49,209 nt of DNA from the IMG/VR virus record IMGVR_UViG_3300036835_000149, positions 1-49,209 of that record; one strand, given 5' to 3'. Of the stretch, positions 26,820 through 32,373 are shown one piece after another. How positions within the stretch are numbered: the first letter of the stretch is position 1; each line of letters starts with the position of its first letter. Source of the stretch: a virus. A model generated the notes under the pieces. It was not told the DNA's origin and ran no database searches. It was given only the letters and a program-made list of their open reading frames with translations. The translations under genes and the position numbers were made by a program.

Positions 26820-27145
26820 GGCAGGTTCCTCTTCCTCGGGGCCGTCGCCATGTACTCCGCGGCCTTGGCTTGCATGCGACCCCTGCTGCCCTCCGACATC
26901 AGCGGGTTGACCCGGCGGATCTCCTCGATCGGCATCCCGGTGCGCTGCAGCCCACCACGACGGGACAGGTCGTGGCCGGCATCCCGGCTGCGCAGCTTCC
27001 CTCGAGCCCAGTTGGTGGGCAGGTTGCGGTGCTGCTCACCACGGGCGAAGACTTTGGGCGCAGTGGCGGCCCGCTGCAGGGCGGCCAGGTTCTTGGGGTT
27101 GATGGACTTGGAGAGCTCGTGCACCACCCCGAATGCGCTCCTCAT
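26816..27145 (-). CDS. SAFG-motif protein next to terminase small subunit
   Basis: A 109-aa very basic protein starting MRSAFGVVHELSKSINPKNL. The shared SAFG...SK motif is followed by Arg/Ala-rich helical sequence without Gly-zipper segments. It lies 4 nt after the putative terminase small subunit and overlaps the next gene by ATGA. It is probably a virion or packaging-associated protein; function is unknown. Confidence 0.65.
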   Translation of the reverse strand: MRSAFGVVHELSKSINPKNLAALQRAATAPKVFARGEQHRNLPTNWARGKLRSRDAGHDLSRRGGLQRTGMPIEEIRRVNPLMSEGSRGRMQAKAAEYMATAPRKRNLP

Positions 27146-27149
27146 GTCT

Positions 27150-27638
27150 TCATGATCCTTGGTCCGTCGAGGCAGCCCGAAGCGCGGCGATGTAGTCGTC
27201 CTCGGCCTCCCCGACCACCAGCACCAGGTTCTTCTGGACCACCGGGTCGACAGCCTCCAGGCCGTTGATCTTGGCCCTGGCCATCACGATCCGCACCGCG
27301 GAGTCCACGCTCTTGGGGTCGCCCATCATCGCGGCCGGCCAGACCGCGGCCTGCAGGGCGTTGAGCCGCAGGTTCTCCAGGGCCCGCAGGTCCTTGCGCT
27401 CCTGGTCGGTCAGGTGCGCGGCATCCTGCTTGAACCGCTCGGTAAGCATCCGCCAGACATCGTCGGAGTACTGGATGTTCAGCAGGTCGGCGATCTCAGA
27501 GTGCGACTTCCCGCCGAGCAGCAACTCGTAGGCCTGGACCGCCTTGCTCATCCGCTCCTTGTCGGAGCTCGACGCACGTACCACGCTCTTGCCTCTGCCC
27601 CGCTTCGGGGAGTCGATAGGTGTCACCTTGTCCGTCAC
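27150..27638 (-). CDS. terminase small subunit (putative)
   Basis: A 162-aa helical DNA-binding protein. Residues 33-66 (AVQAYELLLGGKSHSEIADLLNI) form a helix-turn-helix, and the second half (LENLRLNALQAAVWPAAMMGDPKSVDSAVRIVMARAKINGLE) follows the L..LRLDALQ.A.WP.A..GD...V..V..I..R...LLGL pattern of actinophage small terminases. It would recognise the packaging site and recruit TerL. GTG 27638 is used, but ATG 27551 is possible. Its first 143 nt overlap the WhiB reading frame. The large subunit gene lies 12 kb away. Confidence 0.66.
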   Translation of the reverse strand: MTDKVTPIDSPKRGRGKSVVRASSSDKERMSKAVQAYELLLGGKSHSEIADLLNIQYSDDVWRMLTERFKQDAAHLTDQERKDLRALENLRLNALQAAVWPAAMMGDPKSVDSAVRIVMARAKINGLEAVDPVVQKNLVLVVGEAEDDYIAALRAASTDQGS

Positions 27639-28083
27639 GGAACTTCTTCACCACCTCATCCACCGTGGTCACGCCATTGTCCACCATCTTGAAGATCCGC
27701 CGGCGCACTCGTCCAGAGGTGCCGGCCCAGACCCCGTACTCCTCACGAACCTCCAGTGCCCAGCGCAGGCAGTCCTCCCAGACCGGGCACACCTCGCACA
27801 GCTTCGAGGCCCGGCGTACCGCCTTGATGCTCATCGTGGGCTGCTCGGCGTCGTCCCCGAAGTAGTAGGCGACCCCTACCCCTCGACAGTGAGCGCGGAG
27901 CTGCCATTCGGGGTAGAGGTCGTCGATGGAGTAGGAGACCCAGCGTTCGGAGTCAACCTCAGGTGGGATCTGGTTCGTCCTCGCCAGCCAGTCGTCCAGG
28001 CTGTAGCTGGATACGGGCGGCTCGATCCAGGATCCGGAGTCCGTAGAGGGCGATGCAGGTGGCGTCGTAGAGGTCCTGGTCAT
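27496..28083 (-). CDS. WhiB-family iron-sulfur regulator, overlapping both neighbours
   Basis: A WhiB-like protein with cysteines at residues 66, 96, 99 and 105 (C-x29-C-x2-C-x5-C, in LCEVCPVWEDC) to hold a [4Fe-4S] cluster. A GVWAGTSGRVRRR turn and basic end follow for DNA or sigma-factor contact. The first in-frame ATG is 28083 (195 aa), 125 nt inside the resolvase gene. No ATG, GTG or TTG lies nearer, so a non-standard start just inside or after the resolvase stop is also possible. The last 47 codons overlap the terminase small subunit. Phage WhiB proteins can shut down host regulators. Confidence 0.72.
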   Translation of the reverse strand: MTRTSTTPPASPSTDSGSWIEPPVSSYSLDDWLARTNQIPPEVDSERWVSYSIDDLYPEWQLRAHCRGVGVAYYFGDDAEQPTMSIKAVRRASKLCEVCPVWEDCLRWALEVREEYGVWAGTSGRVRRRIFKMVDNGVTTVDEVVKKFRDGQGDTYRLPEAGQRQERGTCVELRQGADEQGGPGLRVAARREVAL

Positions 28084-28492
28084 CCCCACACAGCGGAGCG
28101 TACACAGGATGAACGTCAGTGATGTAGTTCCGTATGTCGTCCTTGGAGGCGTTGCCGTTGCCCAGCAGCTCCTTCTTCCAGTGCTTGTTGTCCACGGTGC
28201 GGGTGTCCAAGCCGTTGTGGAGCCGGACCTGGCCGAGGTCCGAGAGCACGGCACCCTTCGTCTCGGCCAGGCCTATGGAGTACTTCCTGTTGTTGCCGAT
28301 GATCACCTCCTCGACCCACGCTGAGTCGGCTCCGTGCAGGATGCAGAAGTCATGAGCGAAGGCACCCAGCTCGAGCAGCTGGATGTCCCTGGGCCCCGGT
28401 CCCACGTGGTAGGCATCCGCGGTCCGCTCACCCTCGGTGATGCAGACACAGGCGATCTTGTGCACGCCCAGGTCGATGCCGACCACGCTCAT
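27959..28492 (-). CDS. RuvC-like Holliday junction resolvase
   Basis: A 177-aa RNase H-fold nuclease: GIDLGVHKIACVCI at residues 5-18 with the first Asp, WVEEVIIGNN near 58-67 with the Glu, and DDQDLYDATCIALYGL near 135-150 with the last acidic pair. This spacing is that of RuvC-type resolvases. It would resolve branched DNA before packaging. The start overlaps the tiny membrane-protein stop (ATGA). Confidence 0.78.
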   Translation of the reverse strand: MSVVGIDLGVHKIACVCITEGERTADAYHVGPGPRDIQLLELGAFAHDFCILHGADSAWVEEVIIGNNRKYSIGLAETKGAVLSDLGQVRLHNGLDTRTVDNKHWKKELLGNGNASKDDIRNYITDVHPVYAPLCGDDQDLYDATCIALYGLRILDRAARIQLQPGRLAGEDEPDPT

Positions 28493-28566
28493 CTATGCCA
28501 CCTGACGAAGGCAAAGGCCAAGGCCAGGACCACGATGATGATGACTGCTACCACGAGCGGGCTCAT
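28489..28566 (-). CDS. 25-aa single-TM microprotein
   Basis: ATG 28566 opens a 25-codon gene, nearly all one transmembrane helix (PLVVAVIIIVVLALAFAFV) ending in RWHR. It overlaps the upstream 30-aa gene and the downstream resolvase by ATGA at both ends, which strongly supports translation. Function is unknown; one of a tandem pair of tiny membrane proteins. Confidence 0.6.
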   Translation of the reverse strand: MSPLVVAVIIIVVLALAFAFVRWHR

Positions 28567-28655
28567 CGGCGCGGCCGGAAGTAGATCGCCAGCTGCAGCA
28601 CGATGATGATGATGACCCCGATGAAGGTCAGCAGGTGATACGTCTCTGTGCTCAT
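28563..28655 (-). CDS. 30-aa single-TM microprotein
   Basis: ATG 28655 overlaps the preceding nuclease stop as TGATG. The peptide is MSTETYH, a helix LLTFIGVIIIIVLQLAIYF, then the basic end RPRR (N-out orientation predicted by the positive-inside rule). Its stop overlaps the 25-aa gene (ATGA). The conserved design of the pair suggests a joint membrane role such as lysis regulation or superinfection interference. Confidence 0.62.
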   Translation of the reverse strand: MSTETYHLLTFIGVIIIIVLQLAIYFRPRR

Positions 28656-29620
28656 CACAACACCTCCCCACCAGCGGTACCCGTGACCGCGTTGACCGCG
28701 TAGATCTCGTCGGTGCGGTAGTCCCCGAATCCCCACCAGGCCTCTCCGTGGTAGGTGTTGCCCTGGGCCGGCTCCTCTTCCTCGACCTCGGTGATCGGCT
28801 TCCCGGCCACGGTGGTGAACTCGAAGCCCTCCTTGTAGGGCCGGTGGTCCGAGCTCCTCACCGCAGCCATCAGGTTGGGCTCGATCCAGATCTTCGCTCC
28901 CCGGCGCAGCGTGCCGTCGATGATCCGGTCCGCGTAGTCCACTCCAGGCGCACCCAGTGGTGCGACCGGTCCTCCACTCAGGCTCCCGCCCGTGGTAGGG
29001 AAGCGCTTCCAGGCCTGCTTGAACTGGGGGAAGTTGTTCTTCAGCAGGTCCCGCACCCAGTCCTGCTTCAGGTTCAGGTTCCAGTCCGCGATGGTCAGCA
29101 CCATGTCCGGCTTGTGCTTGGTGGTCTGGGCAGCGATGTAGACCGACCAGTTCTGCAGGGAGGACAGGTAGGCGTTCTTCCTCGCCTGCCACTTGTACTC
29201 GGTGGTCCTCCAGCCGCCGAACCCCTCCACATGGGCGGGCATGTGGGTGACCGTGACCAGCACCCGATGACCGGTCTGGACTCTCTTCAGCACCACCATG
29301 GCCGTGACCACCGGGTCAGCCACCCTGCCATCCAGCCGGTAGTACTTGGCGTTGTTGAGCTTGCAGGTTCCTGCTGCGCCCCTGGTCCAGGTGTCTGCTC
29401 TCCAGGCGATCCCGCACTCGTCCTGGCCATCGGACTTCTTGGCGTTGAAGTAGGCCCAGCCCTTCTCCCGCATCCGCCCGGCCCGCTGGTCGTTGCTGAT
29501 CTCGGTCAGGGTGATCAGCGAGCTCTGCCCCATCCAGTCATCCAGGTCCGCCTCCAGCGAGGCCGGCGAGCGGTCGAACCTGGAGGAGCAGTGGATGTGC
29601 ACGAACTGGGGCTGTGCCAT
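28655..29620 (-). CDS. endonuclease/exonuclease/phosphatase (DNase I-like) family protein
   Basis: A 321-aa protein with the full set of EEP motifs: Glu40 in LITLTEISND (metal), His126 in VTVTHMPAH, Asp179 and Asn181 in IADWNLN, and Asp258-His259 in SSDHRP. These build the catalytic centre of DNase I, exonuclease III and related phosphodiesterases. Substrate cannot be told; phage roles could include host DNA degradation. A related gene lies immediately upstream. The 57-nt gap between them holds two perfect palindromes. Confidence 0.82.
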   Translation of the reverse strand: MAQPQFVHIHCSSRFDRSPASLEADLDDWMGQSSLITLTEISNDQRAGRMREKGWAYFNAKKSDGQDECGIAWRADTWTRGAAGTCKLNNAKYYRLDGRVADPVVTAMVVLKRVQTGHRVLVTVTHMPAHVEGFGGWRTTEYKWQARKNAYLSSLQNWSVYIAAQTTKHKPDMVLTIADWNLNLKQDWVRDLLKNNFPQFKQAWKRFPTTGGSLSGGPVAPLGAPGVDYADRIIDGTLRRGAKIWIEPNLMAAVRSSDHRPYKEGFEFTTVAGKPITEVEEEEPAQGNTYHGEAWWGFGDYRTDEIYAVNAVTGTAGGEVL

Positions 29621-29642
29621 GGAGTCAGCCTAAGTCTTACGG

Positions 29643-29671
29643 AGACCATGGTCTTTGTCATACGTATGACA
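29643..29671. promoter_or_regulatory. two adjacent palindromes between the EEP nuclease genes
   Basis: AGACCATGGTCT (29643-29654) and TGTCATACGTATGACA (29656-29671) are both perfect palindromes, separated by one base. They sit in the only sizeable gap of this leftward block, 23 nt upstream of the downstream nuclease gene at the closest. The pair could be a repressor operator. A related TACGT-centred repeat is at 40205-40224. Confidence 0.5.
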
Positions 29672-29677
29672 CTAGGC

Positions 29678-30367
29678 CTACTTCTTCGCGGTCTCCTTGG
29701 CCTTGACGTACACGCTGCCGAACGGCCGATGGTCACTGGAGGCGTCGTCCTTGAGCAGGAAGGCGTTCTTGGCCCTGATGTTGGCCATCGTGCCATCGAT
29801 CAGCCGCTTCCCATGTGTCCCGCCCTCGGGCATGTGCCCAGCCCAGTTCAGCTTGAGCCTGGGGAAGAAGTTCTGTACCCGCCCCTTCCAGATCGGCATG
29901 TGGAAGTCCACATTCCAATCAGCCACCACCATGGTCAGGGCCGGCCGGTACTTCTTCCGCTGCAGCTCGGTGTACTTCCCCCAGTTGTCCATCGCGTCCT
30001 TCCAGGCACGGGCCTGGGCGTTGTCGTAGTACCGGGAGCCGTTCTGCACATGGCTGGGGGTGTGGCACACGCTGACCCAGAGCTTCTGCCCGCCCTTGTG
30101 GGTCAGCAGCATGCTGCCTGCGTAGGTCTGGTGCTTGCGTCCATGGCCATCGGTCCAGATGAGCTCGGTGAGCTTGTGGGCCTCCCTGGCTCCCGGCTCG
30201 AACTGGTCCTTGGACCACATGATCGCGACATCGGTGATATCAGGCTGCCAGGAGCCGTACTCGGTGGGGCTGGCCTTGCGCAGCACATCCTCCCGCTCCT
30301 TGGAGCCCACCTCGGTGAAGGTCAGGATGGTCGCCTTGGGCCCGTCGTCATCGATGTAGCCATCCAC
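29678..30367 (-). CDS. second EEP-family nuclease (5' end uncertain)
   Basis: At least 229 aa from GTG 30367, with the same catalytic set as its neighbour: LTFTEV (Glu), CHTPSH (His), VVADWNV (Asp/Asn) and SSDHRP (Asp-His). Sequence homologous to the neighbour's first 25 residues (VHSSSLYSASAKSLE against VHIHCSSRFDRSPASLE) is encoded upstream of the GTG, in frame, as far as an ATT at 30433 preceded nine bases earlier by GGAG. The true start may therefore be ATT 30433 (251 aa). The two genes look like a tandem duplication that has since diverged. Confidence 0.78.
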   Translation of the reverse strand: MDGYIDDDGPKATILTFTEVGSKEREDVLRKASPTEYGSWQPDITDVAIMWSKDQFEPGAREAHKLTELIWTDGHGRKHQTYAGSMLLTHKGGQKLWVSVCHTPSHVQNGSRYYDNAQARAWKDAMDNWGKYTELQRKKYRPALTMVVADWNVDFHMPIWKGRVQNFFPRLKLNWAGHMPEGGTHGKRLIDGTMANIRAKNAFLLKDDASSDHRPFGSVYVKAKETAKK

Positions 30368-30433
30368 CTGCCGCTCCAGGGACTTGGCACTGGCGCTGTA
30401 GAGGGAGCTGCTGTGAACGTGTCTGATCCTAAT

Positions 30434-30480
30434 CTTGAATCACTCCAGATCTAGTATGAACGTCGTTACATCGGCTAGAT
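30434..30480. promoter_or_regulatory. gap upstream of second EEP nuclease with inverted repeats
   Basis: The gap between this nuclease and the HTH gene holds ATCTAG (30449-30454) inverted as CTAGAT (30475-30480), enclosing the 9-base palindrome AACGTCGTT (30459-30467). The leftward strand also has CATACT, a -10-like hexamer, but no good -35 was seen. It is likely an operator, perhaps for the adjacent HTH protein. Confidence 0.35.
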
Positions 30481-30684
30481 GTCCAGGGATGGGTGACGCT
30501 TCCAGTACAGCCGGATGGCGGCCTCACTCACCCCCACCGCCCTCGCGATCTGGGAGTTGGTCCAGCCCTCATCCCGCGCCTGCCGGAGCATCTCCATGTA
30601 CCGGGCATGAGCCACCTTGCGCGCTCTCATCGCTGCGACCAGGTCATCCCTGGTCAGCATCCTCTCCTCTACCGCAACGCTCAT
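30475..30684 (-). CDS. small helix-turn-helix DNA-binding protein
   Basis: A 69-aa basic protein. Residues 42-62 (WTNSQIARAVGVSEAAIRLYW) form a clear helix-turn-helix of the resolvase/transposase-like type. Residues 12-38 are a long helix rich in Arg and Met. ATG 30684 overlaps the upstream stop (TGATG). It lies beside an inverted-repeat gap that could be its own target, so a regulatory role is likely. Confidence 0.72.
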   Translation of the reverse strand: MSVAVEERMLTRDDLVAAMRARKVAHARYMEMLRQARDEGWTNSQIARAVGVSEAAIRLYWKRHPSLDI

Positions 30685-31121
30685 CAGTCACCGTTCCCTG
30701 CGTCGTAGCGCTGTTCTGACAGCAATCGTTCCTGTGAGAGCCGCCTTGACCCCAGATCCGCCATCATCTTGGCCATCTCGATGAATGATCTCAGCTGACC
30801 GGTCCGGAACTTGTAGTACGAGGATCCTCTGATCACCCGCCGGTTCTGCTCCTCCCAATGGATCAGCATGTCGATCTCCTTGGCCCGCGCGTAGTAGGCC
30901 GCGGCCACCTCCATCAGGTCCAGGTAGAAACCATTGATCTCAGCCGGCGGGTCCGCCCGGCCCAGGATCACGTTGGCGTAGCCCAGTAGCTCATCGTGCA
31001 GCTCCTCCACACTCGGCAGTCCCTCGAGTGTCTCCACATCGGTGAGCCTTCTGCCGAAGGCGCGCTGAGTCGCGTCGGGTGCTGCCACCTGACCATCGGG
31101 AATGATCTTCATCCCGCCCAC
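30684..31121 (-). CDS. phage protein of unknown function, helical
   Basis: A 145-aa, mostly alpha-helical protein (EELHDELLGYANVILGR, NGFYLDLMEVAAAYYARAKEIDMLIHWEEQNRR). No domain was recognised. GTG 31121 begins one base after the preceding stop; ATG 31112, three codons in, is equally plausible and neither has a convincing ribosome binding site. It belongs to the replication and recombination block. Confidence 0.6.
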   Translation of the reverse strand: MGGMKIIPDGQVAAPDATQRAFGRRLTDVETLEGLPSVEELHDELLGYANVILGRADPPAEINGFYLDLMEVAAAYYARAKEIDMLIHWEEQNRRVIRGSSYYKFRTGQLRSFIEMAKMMADLGSRRLSQERLLSEQRYDAGNGD

Positions 31122-31122
31122 T

Positions 31123-31335
31123 TCAGGCGCTGGCCTTCATCCGCTCGTCCCTAGCGTTGGCTTCCTTCATGCCCTCGCCCCAGCCATGCAGCCAGGCCAG
31201 CCGCAGCGGATCCACTCGACCGTTGTGCAGGGCAGTGGCCACGGCTCCTCGATAGGTGCGGCACCAGATCCCCGGCGGTGCCAGGCAGTAGCTGCAGGTG
31301 TACTTCAGCGCCTGCTCCTCAACGTAGTCCCACAC
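31123..31335 (-). CDS. small zinc-finger protein
   Basis: A 70-aa protein with CSYC (Cys14, Cys17), then WCRT (Cys25) and His37 in ALHNGRV. The layout C..C..APPG..CRT..G.....H..R is the short DNA-binding zinc finger common in actinobacteria and their phages. GTG 31335 has GGAGG six bases upstream and overlaps the nuclease gene by 17 nt. Confidence 0.7.
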   Translation of the reverse strand: MWDYVEEQALKYTCSYCLAPPGIWCRTYRGAVATALHNGRVDPLRLAWLHGWGEGMKEANARDERMKASA

Positions 31336-32083
31336 GTGCTTCCTCCCATGTGTAGATCTGCAGACACCGGTCCCGGAACGGGCAGGAGTTGTAGATGTAG
31401 CCCTGGCGATCGATGCACTTGTCCAGTGGCTCGTAGAGCACCTTCTTCTCGATCGAATCCCACAGCGCCACTGCCTTCCGCTCCGCCTCGCTCATCGGCA
31501 GGTCGTCACGGTTGACCACGATCTCCTTGTACTCCTGGGTGTCCTTGCACTCGTAGATGAACACACCCTTGGTCCGCTTGGTGCACAGCATGTAGGTGGC
31601 CATCTGGAACAGGTGGCCCACCAGCGGGCCGAAGGTCTGTACTCGGCCGAAGCCGTTCCTGTTGATGCTCTTCAGCTCAAGTACTGATCCATCATAGACA
31701 ATCCCATCCATGGTTCCGCTGAGGCGCAACGGGTTTGTGCCCACCGGTACTTCCACCGCGTGCAGCCAGCCAGCACTGATCCCGCCCATCTGCCAGCGCA
31801 GGTGCATGAACGAGCCGTTGAGCATCCGGGCCAGGCTCTGCACCTCAGGCTGCAGCTTGGGCATCCCCAGGAAGATGAACTGCTGGGCTCGAGCACATGA
31901 GCCCAGGGAGCTCGCACTGACCGTCCCCTGCCGCAGCCTGTCCTTGGCATGCAGTTGCCGCTGGGCGAACGCCAGCGCCTCATGGCTGTACACCGGATGG
32001 TCACTGAGAGCCAACCACTCCTCGTGCCGGCGCGAGACCACCAGCTCAGGGTCAGCGAGCTTGATGGTCTCGGCGAACCTCAT
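31319..32083 (-). CDS. Cas4/RecB-like PD-(D/E)XK exonuclease with Fe-S cysteines
   Basis: A 254-aa nuclease. Catalytic residues are Asp126 (LSGTMDG), Glu136 and Lys138 (LELKS), and Gln160 (HLFQMATYM), the signature of RecB-type exonucleases. Cys63 (LGSCAR), Cys223, Cys234 and Cys240 are spaced like the [4Fe-4S] ligands of Cas4 and AddB. No Cas1 or Cas2 gene and no CRISPR repeats were found, so a role in replication or recombination is more likely than spacer capture. Confidence 0.8.
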   Translation of the reverse strand: MRFAETIKLADPELVVSRRHEEWLALSDHPVYSHEALAFAQRQLHAKDRLRQGTVSASSLGSCARAQQFIFLGMPKLQPEVQSLARMLNGSFMHLRWQMGGISAGWLHAVEVPVGTNPLRLSGTMDGIVYDGSVLELKSINRNGFGRVQTFGPLVGHLFQMATYMLCTKRTKGVFIYECKDTQEYKEIVVNRDDLPMSEAERKAVALWDSIEKKVLYEPLDKCIDRQGYIYNSCPFRDRCLQIYTWEEARVGLR

Positions 32084-32373
32084 GAGCGCGGGTACTTCTC
32101 ACTCAGGTACTCATCGGGCCCGGAGTAGATCACCTCACCGCGGTAGCCGGTCTTCACGAAGCCACGGATCAGCAGCCCGTTGTCGAACGCCGGCTTGTCG
32201 TGGGCCACTCGATGGTGCTCGCCACACAGCCAGAGCTGATGATATGTCTCACCTGCCCTGTCTAGAATGAGACCACCCCGGGCCCTGGTCACCTTGTGGT
32301 GTAGCTGGGCGTCCGGGGCTCCACACGGCACGTACCTGCCGTTGGTGGCCACCAGTGCTTCGCACCTATGCAT
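32080..32373 (-). CDS. HNH endonuclease
   Basis: A 97-aa nuclease. The core is LHHKVTRARGG (His25, His26), then YHQLWLC and GEHHRVAH (His53, His54), with Cys4, Cys17 and Cys50 likely holding a structural zinc. Its end overlaps the Cas4-like gene by 4 nt, and it follows the polymerase gene with an 8-nt overlap. It may act in recombination, packaging or as a homing-derived nuclease. Confidence 0.8.
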   Translation of the reverse strand: MHRCEALVATNGRYVPCGAPDAQLHHKVTRARGGLILDRAGETYHQLWLCGEHHRVAHDKPAFDNGLLIRGFVKTGYRGEVIYSGPDEYLSEKYPRS

